64,000 bases of DNA from Peribacillus loiseleuriae (GCF_001183985.1 NZ_LFZW01000001.1:4617621-4681620), one strand, 5' to 3'; positions 50,748 to 61,141 are shown, counted from the stretch's first letter. The notes: generated by a model not told the origin, from the sequence alone. Made by a program: numbers and translations.

Positions 50748-50846
50748 AACGAGGGTGTCTTAACACGGTCTGACCTCACACTATATAAACGATATATAGT
50801 AGATGTGGGATCTGACCTCTCGTTATCGGACAGCCTCGTTTCAACT
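50748..50846. repeat. hairpin repeat, family B, copy 7
   Basis: GAGGGTGTCTTAACACGGTCTGACC ... GGGATCTGACCTC ... GGACAGCCTC (in pieces) around an inner ACTATATA/TATATAGT stem. It lies about 25 bp downstream of the M23 peptidase gene. Confidence 0.65.
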
Positions 50847-50869
50847 TTCATTATTCAGTTATCACTGTA

Positions 50870-52198
50870 TTACATAGAAAGATAGTTTAATGGATTCACA
50901 GCATTCGATTTCGCAGCGTTCCAAGCCCCTTTATGTAGTTCGAAATGCAGATGTTGCCCATATGAGTGGCCGGTATTTCCCATATAGCCAACTTGCTGGC
51001 CTTTTGAAACAACTTGTCCAGCACTTACACTCATCGAGTTAAGATGTGCATATACGCTTGTAAAAGTTTGACCATTGATGGAATGTGAGATCATGACCAC
51101 ATTGCCGTATGAGCTGGACGTATACGCACGTATTACGACTCCATCTGCTGTTGCAACAACTGGCACTGTACCACTTGCAGCAATATCAATCCCGTTATGT
51201 GATTTCCCCCATCGCCCGCCAAAGCCAGATGAAACATATCCAGCACTCGGTCGATTAAACGTGCCAGACGAAACGGCTGGAGCACTTACTGTCGCGTTTG
51301 AACTTGAACTTGAGCTTGAACTTGAGCTTGAACTTGAGATTGAGGCTTGCTTTTTCTTAGCAGCCGCCACTGCTGCTGCCTCCGCTGCTGCTTTCTTTCT
51401 CGCTGCTTCAGCATCAGCAAGGCGCTTTTGTTCAAGCTGAATCGCTTGTGCAACAGCTGTTTCCTGTGCTTTAAGATTTGCCGCTTCTTCTTCGAAACCA
51501 ACTATATCATGCTCAGCATGCTCTTTTTGTTTATGAAGTTCAGCTAATAACACTTCTTGCTGATTCTTTTGTACTTGAAGTTGCTGCTTAACCTTTTCCA
51601 ATTCAGCAAGCATTTTTTCTAAATCCAATTTCTTCTTTTCAACAGCGGATTGTGCTTCTTCCAGACTCTTTTTATCCTGCTCATGCTGTTTAATAATATC
51701 CTGATCAGCTTCGACGATGGTAGCAACAGCACTCACTCTGTCAATAAATTCACTAAAGCTTGAAGCACCAAGAAGCACTTCTAAATAGTTCAAATTGCCG
51801 CCGCCCTCTTGATAAGAAACCGCACGTTCCTTCAAAAGCTCATTTCGCTTTGCAATTCGATCTTTTAGCACTACAATCTCTGCTTTTAAAGATTCAATTT
51901 CGGCATTCGTTTTGTTAATTTCAGCCGTCTTCTCTATAATCTTATTCGCATTAACTGTCATATTCTTTTCAAGTTGATCTAGTTGCTCTTCAACCGTCAG
52001 CTGTTGTGATTGTAGATTTTTAATTTTAGTTTCTGTTTCAAGAATATTCGATTGAACATCCGTACGTTTTTCCTGAATCATTACTTTTTTATCCTTCATA
52101 TCTTGCAATGATTCCGCATACGCACTTGGTACAGCCAAGAGGCTCCCAAGACCTAGTATGACTGTTGCACTCATCGCGATGACTTTATTTCTATGCAC
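50870..52198 (-). CDS. coiled-coil M23 murein hydrolase (EnvC/PcsB-like)
   Basis: 442 residues. A signal peptide (VIAMSATVILGLGSLLAVPSAYA), a long coiled coil (about 30-250, with a helical hairpin carrying YQEGGGNLNYLEVLLGASSF), an Ala/Lys-rich stretch, a polyserine linker near residue 295, and a C-terminal LytM/M23 domain with HNGIDIAASG and the HLHFELHKG zinc motif. It is placed right after ftsX on the same strand. FtsEX activates such hydrolases (EnvC in E. coli, PcsB in Streptococcus), so it is a likely FtsEX client. Start GTG after GGGGAACTGGG. Confidence 0.93.
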   Translation of the reverse strand: MHRNKVIAMSATVILGLGSLLAVPSAYAESLQDMKDKKVMIQEKRTDVQSNILETETKIKNLQSQQLTVEEQLDQLEKNMTVNANKIIEKTAEINKTNAEIESLKAEIVVLKDRIAKRNELLKERAVSYQEGGGNLNYLEVLLGASSFSEFIDRVSAVATIVEADQDIIKQHEQDKKSLEEAQSAVEKKKLDLEKMLAELEKVKQQLQVQKNQQEVLLAELHKQKEHAEHDIVGFEEEAANLKAQETAVAQAIQLEQKRLADAEAARKKAAAEAAAVAAAKKKQASISSSSSSSSSSSSSNATVSAPAVSSGTFNRPSAGYVSSGFGGRWGKSHNGIDIAASGTVPVVATADGVVIRAYTSSSYGNVVMISHSINGQTFTSVYAHLNSMSVSAGQVVSKGQQVGYMGNTGHSYGQHLHFELHKGAWNAAKSNAVNPLNYLSM

Positions 52199-52272
52199 TT
52201 TCCCAGTTCCCCTTTCTTCTCTCCCTTAGACTTTGATATCTTTTGCTCTATTTAGCTAGGATTCTCTGTTTT

Positions 52273-52416
52273 GGTGCGTATTAGATAAGGTCAAAACCGG
52301 ACTTGCACAGGATGACTTCTGTGTTGCGCACAGGACGTGCGCGGGTTTAACAGAAGGTCATTAACTAGCTTTGATACAAATGTAAGCTATTTTTACCGGA
52401 GTTTTTGAACAACCTC
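52273..52416 (-). repeat. MITE-like repeat, family A, copy 5 (inverted, internally deleted)
   Basis: In reverse orientation to the others. Its GAGGTTGTTCAAAAA end touches the ftsX stop codon (52416/52417). The other terminus is worn to TGCGTATTAG. The core keeps GACTTGCACAGGATGACTTC and GCGCACAGGACGTGCGCG. Confidence 0.75.
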
Positions 52417-53310
52417 TTATACCTTTAAAAACTTACGAACAGACATCAAACTGCCCCAAATTCCAATTAGTCCGCCTAATAGAATAAGTATCACTGAAAT
52501 CTGATAAATAAATGGACTTAACGGTAGCAATTCGAAAAATGGAATGTTAATTTTCGGTGAAACATATTTGAATAGATTAGAGTAGGTAATACCAATTAAC
52601 ACAATCGGAATGATGGCACCCAAAACACCCAGCCATAAGCCTTCAAGGAAGAACGGCCAGCGGATAAAGTTATTCGTTGCCCCAACTAATCTCATAATCT
52701 CAATTTCTTTTCTTCTTGCTATAATCGTAATTTTAATTGTATTGGAGATAAGGAACATCGCCGTGAATAACAATCCGATAATCAATACGACGCCAATATT
52801 TCGGGCAATATTTACCACATTAAATAAATTATCTACATATTCTTTGCCATATTTGACACTCTGAACATATTCAAAGGTTTCAATCTTCTTAGAAACCTGG
52901 TCTACATCTTGAGGAGTTTTCGTTTTCACAACCAATACATCACGAAGCGGATTATCTTGCTCAAATAATTTAAATGCCTCGCCGTTCTCCCCCATGCCTT
53001 CAATCATATTCGTCAGCTCTTTTTCTTTTGGAGAATATACGACAGAATCGACTTTGGCGATTTTCTTAATTTTCGCTTCCAGTGTCTTTTGATTTTCTAC
53101 AGTTGCAGCCGGGTCAATATGTACCCGTATTTCAACATCATTTTCTACATTTGTTGCGATATGATTCAAGTTCATCATAATGACAAAAAACACACCAACT
53201 AATAGCAATGTTACCGTTACTGCACTGACAGAAGCAAACGTCATCCAGCCATTTCTGACCAAACTCTTACCACTCTCCCGAAAATGCCGTTGCAATGTAT
53301 TAAGCTTCAT
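52417..53310 (-). CDS. ftsX: cell-division ABC transporter permease FtsX
   Basis: A 297-residue protein with four transmembrane helices and an extracellular loop (about residues 45-165) between TM1 and TM2. It starts MKLNTLQRHFRESGKSLVRNGWMTFAS, a typical FtsX N-terminus, and has KEIEIMRLVGATNNFIRWPFFLEG at the coupling helix. With FtsE it activates cell-wall hydrolases. The ATG at 53310 follows GAGGTGAATACGGAT and overlaps ftsE by 11 bp. Confidence 0.97.
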   Translation of the reverse strand: MKLNTLQRHFRESGKSLVRNGWMTFASVSAVTVTLLLVGVFFVIMMNLNHIATNVENDVEIRVHIDPAATVENQKTLEAKIKKIAKVDSVVYSPKEKELTNMIEGMGENGEAFKLFEQDNPLRDVLVVKTKTPQDVDQVSKKIETFEYVQSVKYGKEYVDNLFNVVNIARNIGVVLIIGLLFTAMFLISNTIKITIIARRKEIEIMRLVGATNNFIRWPFFLEGLWLGVLGAIIPIVLIGITYSNLFKYVSPKINIPFFELLPLSPFIYQISVILILLGGLIGIWGSLMSVRKFLKV

Positions 53311-53986
53311 ATCCGTATTCACCTCGCAAATCATCGCGGGCAATTTTGCCACTTTCAATGGCGATTACACGATGTTTCATATTATTAACAATGTCTTTGT
53401 TGTGGGTCGCCATAACAATGGTTGTTCCACTTTTATTTATTTCGTCAAAAATATTCATAATTTCCCATGATGTTTCCGGGTCAAGGTTTCCTGTCGGCTC
53501 ATCTGCAATAACGACCTTTGGCGAATTGACGATTGAACGAGCAATGGAGACACGTTGTTGCTCCCCACCTGACAGTTCAGTAGGTAGCATCCGTACTTTG
53601 TGCTTCAATCCAACTAGCTCCAATACTTCCATTACTCGCTTTTTAATTTCTTCAGGAGTCTTCTCAATAACCTCCATAGCAAACGCTACATTTTCGTAAA
53701 CCGTCAATGTCGGCAATAGCTTGAAATCTTGGAACACTACACCAATATTACGACGGAATAGCGGCACCTTCGTATTTCTAATCTTCGGCAGGCTGACTCC
53801 ATCCACAATAATATTTCCATTTGTTGGAGACTCCTCCCGATACATCATTTTGATAAAAGTAGATTTCCCCGCACCACTCGGACCTACTACATACACAAAT
53901 TCACCAGTTTTTATTTTAACGTTGATCCCGTTTATAGCAACGACGCCGTTCGAATACGTTTTATAGACGTCTGTCATTTCTATCAT
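53300..53986 (-). CDS. ftsE: cell-division ATPase FtsE
   Basis: A 228-residue ABC ATPase. Walker A GPSGAGKST near residue 36, FQDFKLLPTLTVYENVAF, signature LSGGEQQRVSIARSIV near 137, Walker B VVIADEPTGNLDPETSWEI, and H-loop MATHN. It partners FtsX. The start MIEMTDVYK after TAGGTGG gives the same length as B. subtilis FtsE. Confidence 0.98.
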   Translation of the reverse strand: MIEMTDVYKTYSNGVVAINGINVKIKTGEFVYVVGPSGAGKSTFIKMMYREESPTNGNIIVDGVSLPKIRNTKVPLFRRNIGVVFQDFKLLPTLTVYENVAFAMEVIEKTPEEIKKRVMEVLELVGLKHKVRMLPTELSGGEQQRVSIARSIVNSPKVVIADEPTGNLDPETSWEIMNIFDEINKSGTTIVMATHNKDIVNNMKHRVIAIESGKIARDDLRGEYGYEA

Positions 53987-54199
53987 ATAAATAACCACCT
54001 AACTAGCTTTTTATTTCCAGAAAACTAAAGAATCAAAGGAAGTGTTTCTCTCGCTTCATTTCGACAATTTTTGTGAAAAAAACCGAAAAAATAACAGGAA
54101 TTAACCCTGCTACTGTACAAAAGCCATTATACCATCAAAGTTTGTCAAATCCGAAAAAAAAATGTTACAGTTTCATTTCAATGTAAATTTCCAATTTTA

Positions 54200-54412
54200 T
54201 CTCGCATTAACGGGCAGTAAAAGCCCGATTGGTGAGATAAAGTGAAACTTACCGATGCGTGAGCAGAGGTTTAGTTGAACCAATCGGGTTCGTACTGTCG
54301 ATTGATCGAAGCGAAAGCGAAGATCTTAGCGACAGTAGAACGGGACTAACAATCAGTGGGGATGAAGAAAACCCCACTGATTGAAGTTTCACTTTATCTG
54401 CTGAAATGGATT
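54200..54412 (-). repeat. family C repeat, copy 1
   Basis: Read on the plus strand: GCATTAACGGGCAG, GAGATAAAGTGAAACTTAC, a central segment with AAGCGAAAGCGAAGATCTTAGC, CAATCAGTGGGG, and the end GAAGTTTCACTTTATC. It is about 185-210 bp and inverted relative to copy 2 at 55.8 kb. It fills most of the 53987-54465 gap. Confidence 0.75.
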
Positions 54413-54465
54413 GTTTTTGACAACAAAACGCCCTGCACCTATGCAAGACGTCGTTGATCATGTTC

Positions 54466-54804
54466 TTATTTTTTTTCAGAAAGCCATTTCGCTACCAATG
54501 CAGCCTGATCTCCTTGGATCAGCTTAGCTGGCATCCCCCCACTTTTCCCTTCTAAAATTATCTTTTCAATTTCATCTTTAGAATGTGTTGAGCCAATTTT
54601 CTTAAGTTCCGGACCAAATGCTCCTTCGAGATTCGCACCATGGCAGCTTGAACATTTATTTTTATAAATATTATCAGCTTCACCAGCCGATGTTGTTGTG
54701 GTTCCGCCTTCATTTGCTGGTTTGCTCGCGTTATCTTTGGATGTACCACATGCCGAAAGAGCAAGCGTCGTTCCTAGCAATAATGTAATCAATTTTTTAT
54801 TCAC
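54466..54804 (-). CDS. cccB: cytochrome c-551-type lipoprotein CccB
   Basis: A 112-residue lipoprotein. A signal peptide with lipobox LSAC (LLLGTTLALSACGTS), a disordered Thr/Ser/Gly linker, and one heme c site CSSCHG near residue 52, with a distal Met in GGMPAKLI. It is a small membrane-anchored electron carrier on the outer face of the membrane. It should be lipidated by Lgt, whose gene is also here. Its place next to ftsE and yvjA matches B. subtilis. Confidence 0.95.
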   Translation of the reverse strand: MNKKLITLLLGTTLALSACGTSKDNASKPANEGGTTTTSAGEADNIYKNKCSSCHGANLEGAFGPELKKIGSTHSKDEIEKIILEGKSGGMPAKLIQGDQAALVAKWLSEKK

Positions 54805-54853
54805 TATAATGCCCCCTAGTTAAATTATCCACTACACCTATATTATACCAGCA

Positions 54854-55717
54854 TTACGCGTGTTTAAAACCCTCCCCTAACACCTCCGAAGCATCCATTA
54901 CGATCACAAAGGCTTTCGGATCAACGTCTTTCACCAATTGTTTCAAATTGGTGAATTCGGATTGATCAATTACACACATGAGGATTGGTCGAGAATCATC
55001 CGTATACCCTCCTTGACCCGATAATCTTGTAACACCGCGGTCAAGTCCATGAATAATTTCATGTCTCACTTCTTCGTCGTGATTCGTAATGATCATCGCC
55101 ATTTTTGAACGGCCAACACCAACTTGAATTAAATCAATCGTTTTGCTTGTCACGTACAACCCAATTAACGCATACAACCCTTTTTCAATATCAAACACAA
55201 TGGCCGCACTCAACACAATTAGTCCGTCAATTAGCGCTACACAAGTACCTAAGGAAAAATTCGTATATTTATAGATAATCTGTGCAGCAAGATCTGTACC
55301 GCCCGTTGAAGCCTTGCCTCTAAAAACAATACCAAGACCTAAACCGACCCCAATCCCGCCGCAAATCGAACCGAGTAGTGCATCTTGTGTCCATGGATCC
55401 CAATCTTTTGTTAGAAAAACAATAAGGGGTAAAACCAATGTTCCAACTAATGACTTTGCTCCAAACTGCATGCCTAACAACAACAAACCACTGATAAACA
55501 ACGGAATATTGAAGGCCCACTGTACATATGCCGGCTCCCAACCGAACGTCCCAGTCAAAATTGTACTAATTCCACTGACCCCACCCGAAGCAATTTGATT
55601 CGGCAAAAGAAAGACGTTAAATGTAATCGCTATGATGGCTGCCCCAACGATTACAAGTCCATATTCACTTAATTTCTCAATCACCGGATGCTTCGGTTCT
55701 CGATATCTTTTTCTCAT
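54854..55717 (-). CDS. yvjA: YitT-family membrane protein (YvjA-like)
   Basis: A 287-residue protein with about five or six transmembrane helices (residues 15-200) and a C-terminal cytoplasmic DUF2179 domain (about 200-285, with VTRLSGQGGYTDDSRPILMCVI). Function unknown in the family. Located between cccB and prfB as in B. subtilis. Both genes lie between inverted family C repeats. Confidence 0.9.
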   Translation of the reverse strand: MRKRYREPKHPVIEKLSEYGLVIVGAAIIAITFNVFLLPNQIASGGVSGISTILTGTFGWEPAYVQWAFNIPLFISGLLLLGMQFGAKSLVGTLVLPLIVFLTKDWDPWTQDALLGSICGGIGVGLGLGIVFRGKASTGGTDLAAQIIYKYTNFSLGTCVALIDGLIVLSAAIVFDIEKGLYALIGLYVTSKTIDLIQVGVGRSKMAMIITNHDEEVRHEIIHGLDRGVTRLSGQGGYTDDSRPILMCVIDQSEFTNLKQLVKDVDPKAFVIVMDASEVLGEGFKHA

Positions 55718-55822
55718 TTAACGGGTACTCCCTTCAACCTCTTTGTCCACACTTATTCATCACGATACAAATCGTTCAAAGTAGTATAGCACCGGGATCT
55801 ATCCCCTGTAAATGGTACTCGG

Positions 55823-56098
55823 ATAAGGTGAAACTTCAATCAGTGGGGGGTTCTTCATCCCCCACTGATTGTTAGTCCCATTCTCCTGTCGCTAAGATCT
55901 TCGCTAAGATCTTCGCTTTCGCTTCGATCAATCGACAGGACGAACCCGATTGGTTCAACTAAATCTCTGCTCACACATCAGTAAGTTTCATTTTATCTCA
56001 CCAATCGGGCTTTTACGGGCAGTTTAATCCCACCTACGCTTCTTCGATTCTCCTAAGCCTTGAGGTTGGTATTTTACTACCCGTTAATGCGGGAGAAA
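55823..56098 (+). repeat. family C repeat, copy 2, with inserted segment
   Basis: It begins GGATAAGGTGAAACTTCAATCAGTGG and runs through GGTTCAACTAAATCTCTGCTCAC to CTCACCAATCGGGCTTTTACGGGCAG. A stretch of about 60 bp absent from copy 1 follows, and the element resumes CCCGTTAATGCGGGAG. In 56099-56541 I see no recognisable gene, only a 28-codon frame at 56213 that I do not trust. Confidence 0.7.
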
Positions 56099-56541
56099 GC
56101 AAAAAAGGGGTAATTCGCTACAGATCTTTATTAGTTTTTGCAATGTCAGGTAAATTAATCATTGGATTTTACTATTTGGGCTGAGCTCTTATCCCTTCTT
56201 TTGGAGAATTATATGAGTGCTTCGGAAACACTAGCTGAATTCTCAGCATGGAAGACCAGGACTACACGCCAAAATCACAGAATCATTCAAGAATCGTAAA
56301 AGCCTATGGAAAAACCCAATCGGAGAGAAAAGCGGGAGAAGCGGTGAGGAAAAGAAGGGTATCTGACTAGTAAATACACAAAAGTGGTAAGTAAATTGGA
56401 GAAAGTGAAAAGTAAAAACCTTTTTGCGAGTAGTACACATGAATATGAAGAGGGATATGCCCAATATGGTGGTTAATGCTTCAAAAAAAACAGGTCCACT
56501 AAACAGTTCTCACTGTTCAATGAACCATGATCTATTGAATC

Positions 56542-57640
56542 TTATAGTTTTGAACGCAGATAGGCATCAATAAATGCGTTAATGTCTCCATCCATGACCG
56601 CTTGCACGTTTCCGGTTTCCGTACTTGTACGGTGATCTTTCACCATGGAGTATGGGTGGAATACGTAAGATCGGATCTGGCTACCCCAGCCGATTTCTTT
56701 TTGTTCGCCGCGAATTTCATCCAATTCTGCTTGTTGCTGATCGATTTCGCGTTGATATAGTTTTGCTTTTAGGAAGTTCATCGCTTGAGCGCGGTTTTTG
56801 ATTTGTGAACGCTCAGATTGACATGTAACCACAACACCTGTTGGGATATGGGTAATCCTAACAGCGGAGTCCGTCGTATTAATATGCTGACCACCAGCTC
56901 CGGTTGCACGATACGTATCCACTTTTAAATCTTCTGTCCGAATTTCCACTTCAATGGTGTCATCAAATTCCGGCATGACTTCACAAGAAACGAAAGAAGT
57001 GTGACGGCGTCCAGATGAATCGAAAGGCGAAATACGAACAAGACGGTGAACCCCTTTTTCCGCTTTCAAATAGCCATAAGCGTTATGTCCTTTGAAAAGA
57101 AGAGTCACACTTTTAATACCAGCTTCGTCTCCAGGCAGATAATCGATTGTTTCTACCTTAAAGCCTTTTTTTTCACCCCAACGAGTATACATACGCAGAA
57201 GCATGGAGCCCCAATCTTGAGATTCAGTACCACCAGCTCCTGGGTGAAGTTCTAAGATGGCATTATGTTTATCATATTCTTCACTTAATAACAGCTGAAG
57301 TTCATATTCATTCATATGTTTAACAAGCTCGACGATTTCCACTTCAAGGTCTGCTAGCAGCTCTTCGTCGTTTTCTTCTTTCACAAGCTCATAAGTCAAT
57401 TCAAGATTTTCATATGATTCATTCAGTTCAGCCAATTGATTGACCTGATCCTTCAATCCATTCGCTTCATTAATAACAACTTGTGCTTTTTGCTGATCGT
57501 TCCAAAACTCTGGATCGGTCATAATATTATCTAACTCGGCTATACGGGCTTCCTTCTCTTCTAAGTCAAAGAGACCCCCTAAAGTCCACTAATTTCTTAG
57601 CTGTTTTCTCAAGCTCATTTCTAATTTCTGCTAATTCCAT
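56542..57640 (-). CDS. prfB: peptide chain release factor 2, with programmed +1 frameshift
   Basis: RF2 of about 365 residues. The first 24 codons from the ATG at 57640 (after GAGGTGA) end at CTT-TGA-C at 57571-57565. The Shine-Dalgarno-like AGGGGG sits three bases before the CTT, the classic autoregulatory frameshift site: low RF2 lets ribosomes shift past the UGA. The second frame continues [16 protein letters not shown]. It contains the GGQ catalytic motif ([17 protein letters not shown]) near residue 245 and the stop-codon-recognising region around it. Confidence 0.97.
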
Positions 57641-57759
57641 GCGATTCACCTCTTAATTATTTTCAAAAAAAAAACGTAATCAGTCTCTACAACTATATGC
57701 AAAAAAGGACGGTTTCGCAAATTGTATTTCAGATTTCTCTCTTGTTACTTATTCAGATG

Positions 57760-57803
57760 AAAAAAAAGAGGCGGTAAACCATGGACTCACCAACCTCTTT
57801 TCG
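57760..57803 (-). terminator. secA terminator
   Basis: AGAGG...CCTCT stem with an inner GGT/ACC pairing, then TTTTTTT on the minus strand. It lies between secA and prfB. Confidence 0.75.
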
Positions 57804-57811
57804 TAGCCTAT

Positions 57812-60322
57812 TTACTCTAAATTCCCGTGGCAGTTTTTATACTTTTTACCGCTTCCGCATGGGCAAGGATCATTTCTTCCTATTTCAGGCGATTTACGAA
57901 GTGGCTTTTTCTTAACCTTTTCTGAGCCTTCTTTTGGATTCACAGCATGTCCTTTAATGACTTCCTGACGCTCCAGATTATTGCGGATTTCTGATTTCAT
58001 GATATATTTCGCAACGTCATCTTCAATGGCCGTAACCATTTCCTCGAACATCGCAAAACCTTCCTGCTGATATTCACGTAATGGATCAATTTGACCATAT
58101 GCACGTAAATGGATTCCTTGACGCAATTGTTCCATCGCATCAATATGATTCATCCATTTACTGTCAACTGCACGTAAGACGATCACCTTTTCAAACTCAC
58201 GCATTTGTTCAGGTGACAATTGCTCTTCTTTTATATCATATCGTTCTTTCACTGTCGCAATAATAAAATCGGCTACTTCAGCTTCATCTTTTCCTTTTAG
58301 CTCGGCTTCTGATAATTCACCTTCATCCACAAGATTCCCCTGAGCATAATCGATTAAGCCCTGATAGTTCCATGCTTCACTTTCCGTACCTGATGCAAAT
58401 GGAGCAACATTACGATGAATGCTCGATTCAAGCATATTCTCCACGATCTCCCGTAGATTCTCACTATCTAGCACATCAAAACGTTGCTTGTAAATGATTT
58501 CACGTTGTTGACGCAGCACATCATCATATTGAAGAAGCTGTTTACGAGCATCAAAGTTATTCCCTTCAACGCGTTTCTGAGCGGATTCCACAGCACGAGA
58601 CACCATCTTACTTTGGATGGGCTGTGTATCATCCATCCCAAGTCGTGCCATCATCGCTTTCATGTTATCCGATCCAAAACGGCGCATCAATTCATCTTCC
58701 ATGGACAGATAGAATTGCGTCATCCCTGGATCCCCTTGACGTCCTGAACGTCCGCGAAGTTGGTTATCGATCCGACGGCTTTCATGTCGCTCCGTACCAA
58801 GCACCACAAGACCACCCAGTTCTTTCACACCTTCACCAAGCTTGATATCTGTACCTCGACCAGCCATGTTCGTTGCAATTGTCACGGCACCCTGTTCACC
58901 GGCACCAGCAATGATTTCAGCTTCTCGGCCATGGTTTTTCGCATTCAATACATTATGCGGAATTCCTTTTCTTGATAAATACTTCGAAATAATTTCAGAC
59001 GTTTCAATCGCTACTGTCCCAACTAGAACAGGTTGTCCTTGCGTATGGCGCTCCGCAATTTCTTCGACTACAGCACGGAATTTACCGTCCATTGACGCAT
59101 AAATTAAATCAGCTCGGTCATCCCGAACAATTTCACGGTTCGTTGGAATCACGATCACATTCATATTATAAATATTACGGAATTCTTCTTCTTCCGTTTT
59201 TGCTGTACCCGTCATCCCGGAAAGTTTTTCATACATCCGGAAATAATTTTGGAACGTAATCGTCGCGAGTGTCATGCTTTCGTTTTGAATCTCCAAGCCT
59301 TCTTTCGCTTCAATGGCCTGATGGAGTCCATCACTATAACGACGTCCTTTCATTAAACGACCAGTGAATTGGTCAACGATGACGATTTCGCCTTCTTGCA
59401 CGACATAGTCAACATCAAGATGCATGCTAGCATGGGCTTTTAAGGCTTGATTAATATGATGGTTCAAAACAACATGATTAATGTCGAATAAATTTTCAAT
59501 ATTAAAAGCCGTCTCAGAACGGTTAATTCCCTCTTCCGTCAGCTGAACCCCTTTTGTTTTTTCATCATACGTATAATCTTTTTCCTTCGTTAGCGTACGT
59601 ACGAATGCATTAGCTTGGATATATAACTGAGCTGACTTTTGCGCCGAGCCTGAAATGATTAATGGGGTACGGGCTTCATCAATCAGGATGGAGTCCACTT
59701 CATCAATGACAGCAAAATGCAAAGGTCGCTGTACCATTTGCTCTTTATAAAGAACCATATTGTCTCGTAAATAATCGAAGCCAAGCTCATTATTCGTGCT
59801 ATACGTAATATCAGCATTGTACGCTTCTTGTTTTTCTTCCTTAGACATACCATTTAAATTCAAACCAACCGTCAAGCCCATAAACTCATAGAGCTTGCCC
59901 ATTTCTTCCGCATCACGGCTTGCCAAGTATTCATTGACTGTAACGACATGAACACCTTTCCCGGTAATCGCATTCAAATAGACAGGAAGAGTGGAAGTCA
60001 ACGTTTTACCTTCCCCGGTTTTCATCTCGGAAATATTCCCGTCATGAAGGGAGATCCCCCCCATTAACTGTACACGGAATGGATGCATCCCTAAAGATCG
60101 TCTCGCCCCTTCACGAATCGTCGCGAATGCTTCGACAAGCAAATCATCGACCGTTTCGCCTTTTTGGTACCGCTCTTTAAATTCTTCTGTTTTCCCACGC
60201 AGCTGTTCATCTGATAATGAAGCTGTTTCATCAGCTAGCATTTCAATTTGATCGGCCAACTTCTCGAGACGCTTCACTTCTCGTTTATTCGGGTCAAACA
60301 CTTTATTTAAAATATTAAGCAT
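57812..60322 (-). CDS. secA: preprotein translocase ATPase SecA
   Basis: An 836-residue motor of Sec export. Walker A MKTGEGKT near residue 100, the [16 protein letters not shown] box near 208, the second helicase domain with [13 protein letters not shown] and [10 protein letters not shown], and the C-terminal zinc tail [13 protein letters not shown]. Length is like B. subtilis SecA. It is upstream of prfB in the same direction. In B. subtilis hpf lies next upstream; here the sinR-sinI-chrA block is between. Confidence 0.99.
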   Translation of the reverse strand: MLNILNKVFDPNKREVKRLEKLADQIEMLADETASLSDEQLRGKTEEFKERYQKGETVDDLLVEAFATIREGARRSLGMHPFRVQLMGGISLHDGNISEMKTGEGKTLTSTLPVYLNAITGKGVHVVTVNEYLASRDAEEMGKLYEFMGLTVGLNLNGMSKEEKQEAYNADITYSTNNELGFDYLRDNMVLYKEQMVQRPLHFAVIDEVDSILIDEARTPLIISGSAQKSAQLYIQANAFVRTLTKEKDYTYDEKTKGVQLTEEGINRSETAFNIENLFDINHVVLNHHINQALKAHASMHLDVDYVVQEGEIVIVDQFTGRLMKGRRYSDGLHQAIEAKEGLEIQNESMTLATITFQNYFRMYEKLSGMTGTAKTEEEEFRNIYNMNVIVIPTNREIVRDDRADLIYASMDGKFRAVVEEIAERHTQGQPVLVGTVAIETSEIISKYLSRKGIPHNVLNAKNHGREAEIIAGAGEQGAVTIATNMAGRGTDIKLGEGVKELGGLVVLGTERHESRRIDNQLRGRSGRQGDPGMTQFYLSMEDELMRRFGSDNMKAMMARLGMDDTQPIQSKMVSRAVESAQKRVEGNNFDARKQLLQYDDVLRQQREIIYKQRFDVLDSENLREIVENMLESSIHRNVAPFASGTESEAWNYQGLIDYAQGNLVDEGELSEAELKGKDEAEVADFIIATVKERYDIKEEQLSPEQMREFEKVIVLRAVDSKWMNHIDAMEQLRQGIHLRAYGQIDPLREYQQEGFAMFEEMVTAIEDDVAKYIMKSEIRNNLERQEVIKGHAVNPKEGSEKVKKKPLRKSPEIGRNDPCPCGSGKKYKNCHGNLE

Positions 60323-60514
60323 TCAATAACGCTCCTCTTTAGTAGAAGTCTTTATCAAAAAAATAAATAAATTTTAGGATTAATAATAGTAGATTAACGT
60401 GTATTTCACCCATTTTATTTCATAATAAATAGATGCACTCTTAATATTACCATGTATAAAGTGTAGGTACAACTTCACGTTATTATGAAAATTATAGATT
60501 AACTACTATGAAAA

Positions 60515-60536
60515 CTGTTAGAATGTATACTAACAG
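60515..60536. promoter_or_regulatory. palindrome upstream of sinR
   Basis: CTGTTAG, 8 bp, CTAACAG, about 50 bp before the sinR start and about 190 bp before secA. It contains TAGAAT and TATACT, either of which could be a -10 box, so a bound protein would cover the promoter. Confidence 0.45.
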
Positions 60537-60584
60537 CTTCAGAGTTAAAAATATCTTCAGAAACGTTTTTGGGGTGTGATACTT

Positions 60585-60908
60585 ATGATCGGTGATCGCG
60601 TAAAAAAACTGAGACAAGAAAATAGAATGTCCATGACAGAACTCGCAGAAAAAGCAGGAGTTGCCAAGTCCTATTTAAGCTCCCTTGAAAGAAATTTACA
60701 AACCAATCCATCTATCCAGTTTCTTGAAAAAATTGCTTTAGTGCTGAAAATTCCTGTTGATTCCCTCCTTCATGATGACCCTGTCAAAGAAGGCCTTGAC
60801 ACAGAGTGGCTGAACATTGTTCAAGAAGCGATGAAATCTGGCGTATCCAAGGACCAATTCCGTGAATTCATTGAATTTAACAAATGGAAATTAAAGCAAG
60901 AAGATTGA
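60585..60908 (+). CDS. sinR: SinR-like master regulator
   Basis: A 107-residue protein. The N-terminal XRE helix-turn-helix (residues 1-65) reads MSMTELAEKAGVAKSYLSSLE and RNLQTNPSIQFLEKIALVL, nearly the same as B. subtilis SinR. The C-terminal SinI-interaction domain (about 75-105) reads EWLNIVQEAMKSGVSKDQFREFI. SinR represses biofilm matrix operons. I start at the ATG giving MIGDRVKKL; a start 3 codons earlier is possible. It is divergent from secA, not in a sinIR operon. Confidence 0.93.
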   Translation: MIGDRVKKLRQENRMSMTELAEKAGVAKSYLSSLERNLQTNPSIQFLEKIALVLKIPVDSLLHDDPVKEGLDTEWLNIVQEAMKSGVSKDQFREFIEFNKWKLKQED

Positions 60909-60952
60909 TTGGAATAAGGATGATTCGCATTTCTATCTCTTTACAAAACCTA

Positions 60953-61141
60953 AATGGCCTTAAACCGCCACCAGTTACTATGATGGATGTACTATTTATC
61001 AAACTACACTTACCTAATCACAATGGTGGCGGTGCGGAGCTAGAATTTTGGATGCTTTCTCGATAAAATAAGTGTACCTGTTAAATGGATTGGCTATATT
61101 AGTAAGTCGCGTAGACCCGTCCCCATGCCCTTCATACAAAA
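60953..61141. repeat. dispersed repeat family E, copy 2
   Basis: Similar along its length to 5232-5416, with CCGCCACC ... GGTGGCGG arms. On the minus strand both keep the frame LTNIAN ... KASKI ... HRHHCD-stop; a 6-bp insertion here leaves that frame intact. It lies between sinR and sinI. Confidence 0.7.

Noticed and set aside
56213-56299. 28-codon frame MSASETLAEF... with GGAGAA before it
   Set aside because: Too short, no homology recognised, and no conserved neighbour; the region seems to be degenerate sequence.
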